Shown in pieces: positions 7,682 to 16,130 of a stretch of DNA of 64,000 nt. This DNA is from Agromyces terreus (GTDB taxonomy: Bacteria > Actinomycetota > Actinomycetes > Actinomycetales > Microbacteriaceae): the NCBI RefSeq assembly GCF_009749465.1, contig NZ_WBIS01000007.1, positions 62,001 through 126,000 of the forward strand, given 5' to 3'. Within the stretch, counting starts at the first letter, position 1; each line of letters begins with the position of its first letter. A program made the translations under genes and the position numbers. Under the pieces are notes generated by a model. The model made no database searches and was not told the DNA's origin. It was given only the letters and a program-made list of their open reading frames with translations.

Positions 7682-8488
7682 ATGTCACGCGCCCGCACCC
7701 TCCTCGGCCTCGCCGCCGCATCCGCCGCCGTCCTCGCCCTCGCCGCCTGCTCGAGCAGCGCTCCCGAGTCCGGAGATGCCGCCGCGGGCGACGACTACGG
7801 CCTCGCGAAGGCGGGCACGCTCACCGTCGCGACCGAGGGCACGTACCGTCCGTTCAGCTACCACGACGAGGGGTCGGGCGACCTCGTCGGGTACGACGTC
7901 GAGATCGCCGAGGCCGTGGCCGAGGAGCTCGGCCTCGAGATCGAGTTCCAGGAGACGCAGTGGGACGCGATCTTCGCGGGCCTCGAGGCCGGCCGCGCCG
8001 ACGTCATCGCCAACCAGGTCTCGATCAACCCCGAGCGCGAAGAGAAGTACCTCTTCAGCTCGCCGTACACCGTGTCGCCCAGCGTCGTCGTCGTCGCCGA
8101 GGGCGACACGTCGATCTCGAGCTTCGACGACCTCGCGGGCAAGACGACCGCGCAGTCGCTCACGAGCAACTTCTACCAGCTCGCCGTCGACGCGGGCGCG
8201 AACGTCGAGGCCGTCGAGGGGTGGGCCCAGGCGGTCGCGCTGCTCGAGCAGGGCCGCGTCGACGCGACCGTGAACGACGAGCTCACCTACCTCGACTACG
8301 TCAAGGAGAACCCCGACGCCGGGCTCGAGGTCGTCGCCGAGACCGACCCGACGCAGAGCGCCCTGGCGTTCGCGAAGGACAGGACGGCACTCGTGAAGGC
8401 CGTCGACGAGGCGCTCGAGACGCTCCGGGCCGACGGCACGCTCGCCGAGATCGGCGAGAAGTACTTCGGGGCCGACGTCTCCGAGTAA
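7682..8488 (+). CDS. Polar amino-acid ABC transporter substrate-binding lipoprotein
   Basis: 268 residues. Signal peptide MSRARTLLGLAAASAAVLAL with lipobox ALAAC, so the mature protein is tethered to the outer face of the membrane. The solute-binding family 3 fold is clear: GTLTVATEGTYRPFSYHDE, LVGYDVEIAEAVAEELG, QWDAIFAGLEAGRADVIANQ, then the hinge and AFAKDRTALVKAVDEALETL with GEKYFG near the end. It delivers a polar amino acid (or cystine/glutamine type ligand) to the permease encoded 33 bases downstream. First gene of a three-gene operon. Confidence 0.92.
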   Translation: MSRARTLLGLAAASAAVLALAACSSSAPESGDAAAGDDYGLAKAGTLTVATEGTYRPFSYHDEGSGDLVGYDVEIAEAVAEELGLEIEFQETQWDAIFAGLEAGRADVIANQVSINPEREEKYLFSSPYTVSPSVVVVAEGDTSISSFDDLAGKTTAQSLTSNFYQLAVDAGANVEAVEGWAQAVALLEQGRVDATVNDELTYLDYVKENPDAGLEVVAETDPTQSALAFAKDRTALVKAVDEALETLRADGTLAEIGEKYFGADVSE

Positions 8489-8521
8489 CCTGCCACGACA
8501 CGACCTCGAAGGGAGGCCGAC

Positions 8522-9190
8522 GTGGATGCCTCCGGTTGGCAGCTGTTCCTCGACTCCTTCTGGCCGATCGTCTGGGGAGGGGTGAGCGGGACGATCCCGC
8601 TCGCCCTCTCCTCGTTCGCGCTCGGCCTCGTCATCGCGCTCGGCGTCGCGCTCGCCCGGCTCTCGAAGAACCGGGTGCTCTCGGGCGCCGCGCGCTTCTA
8701 CATCTCGGTGATCCGCGGCACGCCGCTGCTCGTGCAGCTGTTCGTGATCTTCTACGGCATGCCGGCGATCGGCATCGTGCTCGACCCGTGGCCGAGCGCG
8801 ATCATCGCCTTCTCGCTCAACGTCGGCGGGTACGCGGCCGAGATCATCCGGGCCGCGATCCTCTCGGTGCCGAAGGGGCAGTGGGAGGCGGGGTACACGA
8901 TCGGCATGGGGCAGGCGACGACGTTGCGCCGCATCATCCTGCCGCAGGCCGCCAGGGTCTCGGTGCCGCCGCTGTCGAACACGTTCATCTCCCTCGTGAA
9001 GGACACCTCGCTCGCATCGCTCATCCTCGTGACCGAGCTGTTCCGCGTGTCGCAGCAGATCGCCGCGTTCAGCCAGGAGTTCATGCTCGTCTACCTCGAG
9101 GCCGCCCTGATCTACTGGCTGTTCTGCCTGGTGCTCTCGAGCGGCCAGGGCATGCTCGAGAGGAGGCTCGATCGCTATGTCGCCGTCTGA
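8522..9190 (+). CDS. Polar amino-acid ABC transporter permease (HisM/GlnP type)
   Basis: 222 residues from a GTG start after GGGAGG. Five hydrophobic helices and the EAA loop ([20 protein letters not shown]) that docks onto the ATPase; [15 protein letters not shown] is the signature of the HisMQ/GlnP permease family. Single-permease systems of this kind work as homodimers. It lies between the binding lipoprotein and the ATPase, whose start overlaps its last 14 bases. Confidence 0.93.
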   Translation: MDASGWQLFLDSFWPIVWGGVSGTIPLALSSFALGLVIALGVALARLSKNRVLSGAARFYISVIRGTPLLVQLFVIFYGMPAIGIVLDPWPSAIIAFSLNVGGYAAEIIRAAILSVPKGQWEAGYTIGMGQATTLRRIILPQAARVSVPPLSNTFISLVKDTSLASLILVTELFRVSQQIAAFSQEFMLVYLEAALIYWLFCLVLSSGQGMLERRLDRYVAV

Positions 9191-10019
9191 TCGCGACCAG
9201 GGGCGGGCGGATGCCGCGGGGCGGGCGTCCGACCCGCTCGCGCCCGCCACGACGCCCGACGACGCCGTGCTGCTGACCGCCAGAGGCATCCGCAAGTCCT
9301 TCGGCGACAACGAGGTGCTGCGCTCGATCGACCTCGAGGTGCGGCGGGGCGAGGTCGTCGTGCTCATCGGCCCGAGCGGTTCGGGCAAGACGACGGTGCT
9401 GCGCTCGCTCAACGGCCTCGAGACGCCCGACCGCGGCACTCTGAGCTTCGCCGGCGGACCCGACCTCGACTTCTCGACCCGCGTCTCGAAGCAGGGCCGG
9501 GTCGCGATGCGCGACCGGTCGGCCATGGTGTTCCAGCAGCACAACCTCTTCCCGCACATGACGGTGCTCGAGAACGTCATCGAAGGGCCGGTGCGCGTGC
9601 AGCGGGTGCCGAGGGCGCGCGCGGTCGCCGAGGCCGAGGCGCTCCTCGAACGGGTCGGCCTCGCCGAGAAGCGCGACGAGTACCCGTTCTCGCTCTCGGG
9701 CGGGCAGCAGCAGCGCGTCGGCATCGTGCGCGCGCTCGCGCTGAAACCCGACCTGCTGCTCTTCGACGAGCCGACGAGCGCGCTGGACCCCGAGCTCGTG
9801 GGCGAGGTGCTGAAGGTCATCAAGGAACTCGCCGACGAGGGCTGGACCATGGTCGTCGTCACGCATGAGCTGGGCTTCGCGCGGCAGGTCGCCGACGAGG
9901 TGCTGTTCATGGACGGCGGCGTCGTGGTCGAGCGCGGCGCGCCGAAGGACATCTTCACGAAGCCGGCCGAGGAGCGCACGAGACGGTTCCTCGACCGCAT
10001 CCTGCGTCCGTTCGACTGA
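9177..10019 (+). CDS. Polar amino-acid ABC transporter ATP-binding protein (GlnQ type)
   Basis: 280 residues. Walker [11 protein letters not shown]-loop [17 protein letters not shown], signature [15 protein letters not shown], Walker [15 protein letters not shown] and switch histidine [13 protein letters not shown] are all intact. It overlaps the permease gene by 14 bases. The first 30 residues ([20 protein letters not shown]) are an extra low-complexity lead before the normal domain start ([17 protein letters not shown]); a later start is possible. It powers amino-acid uptake at the inner face of the membrane. Confidence 0.93.
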   Translation: MSPSDRDQGRADAAGRASDPLAPATTPDDAVLLTARGIRKSFGDNEVLRSIDLEVRRGEVVVLIGPSGSGKTTVLRSLNGLETPDRGTLSFAGGPDLDFSTRVSKQGRVAMRDRSAMVFQQHNLFPHMTVLENVIEGPVRVQRVPRARAVAEAEALLERVGLAEKRDEYPFSLSGGQQQRVGIVRALALKPDLLLFDEPTSALDPELVGEVLKVIKELADEGWTMVVVTHELGFARQVADEVLFMDGGVVVERGAPKDIFTKPAEERTRRFLDRILRPFD

Positions 10020-10064
10020 CCGGTCGCGCCTCGCCCGGCGAACCCGCTGGCGTAGCGTTGAGGC

Positions 10065-10817
10065 ATGCCCGACACCACCGGACCTTCGCCAGAGGCCCGG
10101 GTCAGGCTGGCCCGGCGCGCGCTCGGCGTGTTCCGGCTGTGCCTCGCGGTGCTCGAACTCGTCGCGATCGTCGGCAACTTCCGCTACGTGCTGGGATTCC
10201 GCACGTTCGCGACGGCGAACTTCTTCAGCTACTTCACGATCCAATCGGCCTTCCTCGCCGTGATCACGCTCGGCATCGCGGCCGGATTCGCGTTGCGGGC
10301 CCCGCGCGACCCGGCCTGGCTCGGCGTCCTGCGCACCATGGTGACGGTGTACGTCGTGCTCTCGGGCGTGGTGTTCGCGCTCATCGTCGCCGAGTCCTCG
10401 TCGCACGGGTACCGGGTCGACGTGCCGTGGTCCGACACGCTGCTGCACTTCGTCGTGCCGGGCCTCGCGCTCGTCGCCTGGACCGCCGACAGCGTGCTTG
10501 CCGTCAACCCGCGGGTGCCGTGGTCGACGGTCGGCTGGGTGCTCGTGTTCCCCGTGATCTGGCTCGTCTACACGCTGATCCGCGGCGCCGACGTCGGGTG
10601 GTACCCGTACTTCTTCCTCGACGAGGCGCAGGTCGGCAGCGTACTCGGCGTGGTCGCGGCCTGCGCGGTCGTGCTCGTGATCTTCCTCGTGCTGACCTCG
10701 ACGCTCGTGCTCGTCAACCGCCTGCTGTGGCGAAGGGCTCGAGATCGGCGAGCACGGCCGTCAGGAAGTCCTGATCCGACAGCTGTTCGAGCCGCGTCGC
10801 CTGCGTCGACGCGATGA
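10065..10817 (+). CDS. Pr6Pr-type integral membrane protein
   Basis: 250 residues with six or seven hydrophobic helices. The motifs NFFSYFTIQSAFLAVITL, DTLLHFVVPGLALVAW and IWLVYTLIRGADVGWYPYFF match the uncharacterised Pr6Pr/FAR-17a-like membrane family found in actinobacteria. No function is known. The last about 35 residues (basic, then Ser/Pro/Ala-rich) run over the 3' end of the convergent amine oxidase gene for 104 bases, so part of that tail may be dispensable. Confidence 0.78.
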   Translation: MPDTTGPSPEARVRLARRALGVFRLCLAVLELVAIVGNFRYVLGFRTFATANFFSYFTIQSAFLAVITLGIAAGFALRAPRDPAWLGVLRTMVTVYVVLSGVVFALIVAESSSHGYRVDVPWSDTLLHFVVPGLALVAWTADSVLAVNPRVPWSTVGWVLVFPVIWLVYTLIRGADVGWYPYFFLDEAQVGSVLGVVAACAVVLVIFLVLTSTLVLVNRLLWRRARDRRARPSGSPDPTAVRAASPASTR

Positions 10818-12288
10818 CGCCGACGAGCACGGCGTCGCCGCTTCCGGTGGCGACGCCGGCGTCGATCCACGCGGCCACGGTCGGGTAGGCGCCGACGACG
10901 GTGAGCACGGATGCCGCGGGGCCGGCGTCTGCGGTCGCATCCGCGTCGGCCGGGGTCTCCGCGCCGGCGGCGGCATCCGCTTCGGCGGCGGCATCGGGTT
11001 CGGCGGCGGCATCCGCTTCGGCCGCGGCATCCGACCGCCAGAACGGCTCGTCGAACGCGAGCCACACGACGTCGACCACGCCCATGCCGATCTGCGCGAT
11101 CGCGTGCTGCTGGGGTCGGGGGAGCGCGGGCTCGAAACGCACCTGGTCGGTCTTCAGCACGCCGAGCGGGAGCGTCACCACGGCTCGGTCGACGTTGATC
11201 GACTCGCCCGTGTCGAGCCGGAGGCTCACGCGCTCGTCGTCGTAGGCGATGCGGCTCACGGCGCTCGAGAGCACGAGGTCGAGTCCCTCGGCGAGCGGCG
11301 CGAACACGTCGGCGATGGGCTCGGCGGGCACGCGCACCTCGGCGAGCGGATCGACGAGGCGGGCCGGGTCGAACTGCTGCGCCGACACGACCGTCGGGGT
11401 CGAGCCAGTGAGGGGCTGCAGCCCGCTCGTGAGCGCGTGCCGCAACCATGCGGCGGGGCTGACGCCGTCGTCGCCGGGCGTCTCGGACATGGGGATCATG
11501 CCGGCGCCGAGCAGGGCGGTGGCGACCGGCACGTCGTGCGGGCGTCCCTCGGCCCAGGCGTGCGCCTGCTCGAGCGCGTCGATGCCGACCGGCGACGGCT
11601 CGACGGGGGTGCCGTCGGGTCGGCGAACAGCGGCCACGCCGCCGACCGCGGTCGTCGTCACGGATGCCCCGGCCAGCGCGCCGAGCAGGTCGTCGTCGTT
11701 CTGGATGAACCAGGTTCCGAGCTCGACGGTTCCGCCGAACGCGTCGTCGTCGACGGACTCGACGCGGCCGCCGATGCGCTCCCGCGCCTCGATGACGAGC
11801 ACCTCGAAGCCCTCGTCGGCGAGCCGCCGGGCCGCGGTGAGGCCGGCCATGCCGGCGCCGATCACCGCGATGCGCTCGCCGGGCCCGCCGAGCGCGGCGA
11901 TCGACGTCGCCGCCCGCAGGCCCGACCGTCGCGCACCGTCGAGGGTGCCGGGCGCGGCCGTCGACGTGGCCTCGCCGGCGAACACGAGCCGGTCGCCGAC
12001 CGGGGTCGTGAGGCGTTCGCGCAGGGCATCGGTCGACCCGAACTCGGGGAAGCTGAACGAGCCGCGAGCGTACGGGTCGGATCCCCAGGCCGAACGCCGC
12101 ATGTTCGTCGGGCGCGGCACGCCCGACGCGTCGGGGGCGGACGTCGGGTCGGGAGTCGGCACGGCGGTCGGGGTGGGCGCGGGGTCGCCCCACACGCAGC
12201 TCGACAACCCGACCGCGACCACGCCGGCCAGCCCGGCCGCGAGGAAGCTGCGCCGGGCCATGCCCCCCGACGCGCCCCGTTCGTCCAT
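10714..12288 (-). CDS. Tat-exported flavin amine oxidase with circularly permuted domain order
   Basis: 524 residues. N-terminus MARRSFLAAG plus lipobox LSSC (Cys31) indicates twin-arginine export and lipid anchoring. The FAD Rossmann motif VIGAGMAGLTAARRL is at 142-156 with EARERIGGRVES after it. Unusually, the segment that closes the FAD domain at the C-terminus of ordinary amine oxidases, here AWGSDPYARGSFSFPEFG ... LVFAGEATS ... GTLDGARRSGLRAA (68-127), precedes the Rossmann motif, and the protein ends at LADLEPFATAGG, just where that segment would normally follow. N- and C-terminal parts of this fold are adjacent in known structures, so a circular permutation is feasible. A 45-residue Ala/Asp/Glu insert (SDAAAEADAAAEPDAAAEAD...) follows FDEPFW. 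Substrate is unknown; amine, amino-acid or polyamine oxidation is likely. Confidence 0.8.
   Translation of the reverse strand: MDERGASGGMARRSFLAAGLAGVVAVGLSSCVWGDPAPTPTAVPTPDPTSAPDASGVPRPTNMRRSAWGSDPYARGSFSFPEFGSTDALRERLTTPVGDRLVFAGEATSTAAPGTLDGARRSGLRAATSIAALGGPGERIAVIGAGMAGLTAARRLADEGFEVLVIEARERIGGRVESVDDDAFGGTVELGTWFIQNDDDLLGALAGASVTTTAVGGVAAVRRPDGTPVEPSPVGIDALEQAHAWAEGRPHDVPVATALLGAGMIPMSETPGDDGVSPAAWLRHALTSGLQPLTGSTPTVVSAQQFDPARLVDPLAEVRVPAEPIADVFAPLAEGLDLVLSSAVSRIAYDDERVSLRLDTGESINVDRAVVTLPLGVLKTDQVRFEPALPRPQQHAIAQIGMGVVDVVWLAFDEPFWRSDAAAEADAAAEPDAAAEADAAAGAETPADADATADAGPAASVLTVVGAYPTVAAWIDAGVATGSGDAVLVGVIASTQATRLEQLSDQDFLTAVLADLEPFATAGG
10905..11035 (-). repeat. Low-complexity tandem array built on the CGGATGCC octamer
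   Basis: On the minus strand GAAGCGGATGCCGCCGCC recurs with an 18-base period, encoding repeated EADAAA/EPDAAA inside the amine oxidase, followed by a degenerate Ala/Asp tract. Five GGATGC/GCATCC cores occur in about 130 bases. Confidence 0.8.
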
Positions 12289-12394
12289 GCGACTCAGGCT
12301 AGCCGACGCGGCCGCGACCCTCTCGATCCCGTCGATATGCTGAGCGCGACCCGGCGCTCGCCGCGGCATCCACGTTGAAACGGAGAACCATCCA

Positions 12395-12832
12395 GTGACC
12401 CCCTCGAACCGACGACGCTTCAGCTTCCGCACGCCGCTGATGGCCGCCGCCGCGCTGCTCGGTGCCGCAGCACTCGCACTCTCGCCGACCGCGGCGTTCG
12501 CCGCGGGCTGGGGCACGCTGTCCACGGCCAAGGTGAACTCCTCCGTCACCGCGACGGCGTGGACGCAGCTCGGCTCCGGCTTCAAGACCGCCACCGGCGT
12601 CACGTACCGCTACTGCGTCACCGTCAAGGGCAAGGGCAAGCTGAACCTGCAGCCGACGGCGTTCGGGACGGTGGTGACGGTGGACAGCAGCTCCTACGTC
12701 ACGCGATGCACCAAGAGCTTCAAGGGCGCGGCGAACACGTTCAAGCCGATGGCCCTGCGCATCGGCAGCGGGAACGTGACGATCGGCACCGTCACCGTGC
12801 AGCGCTACTACACGGGTTCCGTCCCGGTGTGA
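12395..12832 (+). CDS. Small secreted protein of unknown function
   Basis: 145 residues from a GTG start preceded by ACGGAGAACC. The Sec signal peptide is clear: RRRFSFRTPLMAAAALLGAA, cleavage after AFA at about residue 36. The mature part of about 110 residues is Thr/Val/Gly-rich and likely all beta (VTATAWTQLGSGFKTATGVT, VTVKGKGKLNLQPTAFGTVV), with two cysteines (YRYCVTV and VTRCTKS) that could form a disulfide. I recognise no family. It is divergent from the amine oxidase and ends in a strong terminator, so it is its own transcription unit. Confidence 0.72.
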   Translation: MTPSNRRRFSFRTPLMAAAALLGAAALALSPTAAFAAGWGTLSTAKVNSSVTATAWTQLGSGFKTATGVTYRYCVTVKGKGKLNLQPTAFGTVVTVDSSSYVTRCTKSFKGAANTFKPMALRIGSGNVTIGTVTVQRYYTGSVPV

Positions 12833-12855
12833 CCTCCGCCTGATCCGGCAGAGCA

Positions 12856-12891
12856 CGGAGGCCGACCCGCGCTGTCGCGGGTCGGCCTCCG
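12856..12891. terminator. Perfect 16-bp bidirectional terminator
   Basis: CGGAGGCCGACCCGCG and CGCGGGTCGGCCTCCG form a perfect stem around the loop CTGT, between the convergent secreted-protein and aminotransferase genes. Confidence 0.85.
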
Positions 12892-12901
12892 TCGTCTCGG
12901 C

Positions 12902-14332
12902 TCAGGCGACGTACGAGTCGGCGACGGTGAGCGCCTCGTCGATGATGTCGAGGCCGCGCACGAGGTCCTCCTCGGAGATGACGAGCGGCGGAGCGACGTG
13001 CATGCGGTTGAAGTGCACGAACGGCCAGAGGCCCGCCTGCTTGCAGGCCGCGGCGACGGCGCCCATGGGCGCGGCATCCGCACCGCTCGCGTTGAACGGC
13101 ACGAGGGGTTCGCGCGTCTCAGCGTTCTTCACGAGCTCGATCGCCCAGAACAGGCCGATGCCGCGCACTTCGCCCACCGAGGGGTGCTTCGCCGCGATCT
13201 CGCGCAGGCGCGGGCCCACGACGCGTTCGCCGAGGTCGCGGACGCGCTCGAGGATGCCGTCGCGCTCGAAGACCTCGAACGTCGCGACACCGGGCGCGCA
13301 CGCGAGCGGGTGGCCCGAGTACGTGAGCCCGCCCGCGAAGGCGACCGTGTCGAAGTGCTCGGCGATCCGCTTCGAGATCACGACGCCGCCGAGCGGCGCG
13401 TAGCCCGAGTTGACGCCCTTCGCGAAGGTGATCAGGTCGGGGGTCACGCCGAAGCGGTTCACCGCGAACCACTCGCCGATGCGCCCGAAGCCGACCATGA
13501 CCTCGTCGGCGATGTAGACGATGCCGTACTTGTCGGCCAAGGCCCGCACGCCCTCGAGGTAGCCGGGCGGCGGCACGAGCACGCCGTTGGTGCCCACGAT
13601 CGTCTCGAGGATGATCGCGGCGACCGTGTTCGGCCCCTCGAGCGTGATGACCTGCTCGAGGTGGGCGAGGGCGCGCTCGGACTCCTGCTCGGGGCTGTCG
13701 GCGTGGAACGACGAGCGGTACGCGTACGGCCCCATGAAGTGCGCGACCGACCCGTCGGAGGGCTCGTTCGCCCAGCGACGCGGGTCGCCCGTGAGCGAGA
13801 TCGCCGTCGCGGTGCCGCCGTGGTAGCTGCGGTACATCGACAGCACCTTGCGGCGGCCGGTGACGGCGCGCGCCATGCGCACGGCGTACTCGTTGGCGTC
13901 GGCGCCGCCGTTGGTGAAGAACACCTTGTCGAGGTCGCCGGGCGCGACCTCGGCGATGCGGCGCGCGAGCTCCCCGCGCACGTCGTTCGCCATCGACGGC
14001 TGGATCGTCGCGAGACGCCCGGCCTGCTGCCGGATGGCCTCGACCAGGTCGGGGTGCTGGTGGCCGAGGTTCAGGTTCACCAGCTGCGACGAGAAGTCGA
14101 GGTACGCGTTGCCCTGGTAGTCCCAGAACGTCGAGCCCTCGCCGGCCGCGATCGGCAGCGGGTCGATGAGCGCCTGCGCGCTCCAGGAGTGGAAGACGTG
14201 CGCGCGGTCGTCGGCCCGCACCCGGGCCTCGGCCTCGGTGTCGGGCAGCGGATGCCGCGTGCCGTCACGGTCGACGAAGCCCGCCGTCGCGGCATCCGTC
14301 GTCTGCGTCTCGGGGGTGAGGGTGTCGGTCAT
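12902..14332 (-). CDS. Class III (omega) aminotransferase, PLP-dependent
   Basis: 476 residues. PLP-binding Lys305 lies in ITFAKGVNSGYAPLGG; the cofactor Asp is in YIADEVMVGFGR, and the N-terminal YLDFSSQLVNLNLGHQHP and SYHGGTATAISLTGD blocks are typical of class III enzymes. It transfers the terminal amino group of beta-alanine, taurine, GABA or a related omega-amine to pyruvate or 2-oxoglutarate. Immediately upstream in the same direction is a CoA-acylating methylmalonate/malonate semialdehyde dehydrogenase, and a PucR regulator is divergent; that trio is commonly linked to beta-alanine (pyrimidine) breakdown, so beta-alanine is the best guess. A GABA or putrescine role, given the polyamine genes nearby, remains open. 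Confidence 0.87.
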   Translation of the reverse strand: MTDTLTPETQTTDAATAGFVDRDGTRHPLPDTEAEARVRADDRAHVFHSWSAQALIDPLPIAAGEGSTFWDYQGNAYLDFSSQLVNLNLGHQHPDLVEAIRQQAGRLATIQPSMANDVRGELARRIAEVAPGDLDKVFFTNGGADANEYAVRMARAVTGRRKVLSMYRSYHGGTATAISLTGDPRRWANEPSDGSVAHFMGPYAYRSSFHADSPEQESERALAHLEQVITLEGPNTVAAIILETIVGTNGVLVPPPGYLEGVRALADKYGIVYIADEVMVGFGRIGEWFAVNRFGVTPDLITFAKGVNSGYAPLGGVVISKRIAEHFDTVAFAGGLTYSGHPLACAPGVATFEVFERDGILERVRDLGERVVGPRLREIAAKHPSVGEVRGIGLFWAIELVKNAETREPLVPFNASGADAAPMGAVAAACKQAGLWPFVHFNRMHVAPPLVISEEDLVRGLDIIDEALTVADSYVA

Positions 14333-14387
14333 CTCTCTCGCCTTTCGAAAGTGTCGCCGGAGGAGGAGCGAGGGGGCCGGAGACCGG

Positions 14388-14421
14388 GGGTCTCGAGACG
14401 CTGCGCTCCTCGACCGACGAG
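14388..14421. repeat. Degenerate copy of the CTCGACC palindromic repeat
   Basis: GGTCTCGAGACGCTGCGCTC followed by CTCGACCGACGAG in the 93-base spacer between aminotransferase and mmsA. The right half matches the elements at 45.8-46.0 kb; a weak left half (GGAGGAGGAGCGAGGG) precedes it. It could form a hairpin between the two co-directional genes. Confidence 0.6.
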
Positions 14422-14425
14422 ACGG

Positions 14426-16006
14426 TCAGTGGTTCTGGGGGAAGCCCAGGTTGATGCCGGTGTGCGCGCTGTCGGTGCGCGTGGCGGGGTCGATCCAGCG
14501 GCTGGTGACGGCCTTCTCGCGCGTGAAGAAGTCGAAGCCGTGCACGCCGTAGGCCTTCGCGTCGCCGAAGAGCGACTGCTTCCATCCGCCGAACGAGTGG
14601 TAGGCGACGGGAACGGGGATCGGCACGTTGATGCCGATCATGCCGACCTGCACCTCGTTCTGGAAACGGCGTGCAGCGCCGCCGTCGTTGGTGAAGATGG
14701 CGGTGCCGTTGCCGAACTGCCCCGAGTTGATGAGGTCGAGGCCCTCGTCGTACGAGGCGACGCGCACGACCGAGAGCACCGGGCCGAAGATCTCCTCGGT
14801 GTAGGCGCGGCTCGTGGTGGGCACGCGGTCGAGCAGCGTCGGGCCGAAGAAGAAGCCGTCCTCGTGGCCGTCGACCGTGAGGCCGCGGCCGTCGACGACG
14901 ACGGTCGCGCCGTCGGCCTCGGCGATGTCGACGTAGGAGGCGACCTTGTCGCGGTGCACGTCGGTGATCAGCGGGCCCATGTCGGGTTCGACGCGCGTGC
15001 CGTCGCCGGCGTCGACGCCCGCGCCGTTGCCGATCTTCAGGCGGCCGATGCGCTCGGCGATCTTCTCGATGAGGTCGTCGGCGACGGGCTCGACGGCCAG
15101 CACCACGCTGATCGCCATGCAGCGCTCGCCCGCGGCGCCGTACCCGGCGTTCACGGCCTGATCGGCGACGAGGTCGAGGTCGGCGTCGGGCAGCACGAGC
15201 ATGTGGTTCTTCGCGCCGCCGAGGGCCTGCACGCGCTTGCCGTGCTTGGACGCCGTCTCGTAGATGTACTGCGCGATCGGCGTCGAGCCGACGAACGAGA
15301 TCGACTGCACGAGCGGGCTGGTCAGCAGGCCGTCGACCGCGAGCTTGTCGCCCTGGAGCACGGTGAACACGCCGTCGGGCAGCCCGGCCTCCTTCCAGAG
15401 TGCCGCGATCCAGAGCGCGGCCGAGGGGTCCTTCTCGGAGGGCTTCAGCACGACGGCGTTGCCCGCGGCGATCGCGATCGGGAAGAACCACATCGGCACC
15501 ATGGCCGGGAAGTTGAACGGGCTGATGATGCCGACCACGCCGAGGGGCTGCTTGATCGAGTACACGTCGATGCCCGAGGAGGCGTTCTCGCTGAACGCGC
15601 CCTTGATGAGGTGCGGGAACCCGGTCGCGAGCTCGACGACCTCCTGGCCGCGGAGGATCTCGCCCATCGCGTCGGAGACGACCTTGCCGTGCTCGGAGGT
15701 GATGATCTCGGCGAGCTCGCCCTTACGCGAGTTCAGCAGCTCGCGGAACGCGAAGAGCACGGTCTGCCGCTTCGCGATCGAGTAGCCGCTCCACTCGAGG
15801 AAGCCGGCGTGCGCCGAGGCGATCGCCGCGTCGATCTCGGCCTGGTCGGCGAGGGCGACCCTGGCCTGCACGGCGCCCGTCGCGGGGTCGTACACGGGCG
15901 CGGTGCGTCCGCTCGTCGACGCGCGCGGGGCGCCGTCGACCCAGTGCCCGATCGTCGCGACCTCATGGGTCGGCGCGGGCGCGGAGGCGGTCTCGGTGAT
16001 GCTCAT
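14426..16006 (-). CDS. mmsA: CoA-acylating (methyl)malonate-semialdehyde dehydrogenase
   Basis: 526 residues from the ATG after GAAGGAACTGCC. Catalytic Cys296 is in GERCMAIS. The position normally held by the general base Glu reads LGGAKNHMLVLPDADLD, with Asn in its place, which is diagnostic of MMSDH because hydrolysis is replaced by transfer to CoA. Product is acetyl-CoA from malonate semialdehyde or propionyl-CoA from methylmalonate semialdehyde, with loss of CO2. The N-terminus carries a 22-residue extension (SITETASAPAPTHEVAT). It forms a unit with the downstream aminotransferase and faces the PucR regulator gene. Confidence 0.93.
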   Translation of the reverse strand: MSITETASAPAPTHEVATIGHWVDGAPRASTSGRTAPVYDPATGAVQARVALADQAEIDAAIASAHAGFLEWSGYSIAKRQTVLFAFRELLNSRKGELAEIITSEHGKVVSDAMGEILRGQEVVELATGFPHLIKGAFSENASSGIDVYSIKQPLGVVGIISPFNFPAMVPMWFFPIAIAAGNAVVLKPSEKDPSAALWIAALWKEAGLPDGVFTVLQGDKLAVDGLLTSPLVQSISFVGSTPIAQYIYETASKHGKRVQALGGAKNHMLVLPDADLDLVADQAVNAGYGAAGERCMAISVVLAVEPVADDLIEKIAERIGRLKIGNGAGVDAGDGTRVEPDMGPLITDVHRDKVASYVDIAEADGATVVVDGRGLTVDGHEDGFFFGPTLLDRVPTTSRAYTEEIFGPVLSVVRVASYDEGLDLINSGQFGNGTAIFTNDGGAARRFQNEVQVGMIGINVPIPVPVAYHSFGGWKQSLFGDAKAYGVHGFDFFTREKAVTSRWIDPATRTDSAHTGINLGFPQNH

Positions 16007-16130
16007 GGCAGTTCCTTCGTGATGGAGTGACGGATGCCGCGTGGCCGGCGCCTTGCGCACCCGGACACTTCGCCCGACCGTCGGTTAGGCTTGCGACTTC
16101 AAGTTTTTCAGAGGGTGTGAGGGTGCGCGG

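Noticed and set aside
12998..16030. 1010-residue plus-strand open frame
   Set aside because: It is antisense to the aminotransferase and mmsA genes and has the Arg/Val/Asp-rich composition of GC-rich shadows with no domain.
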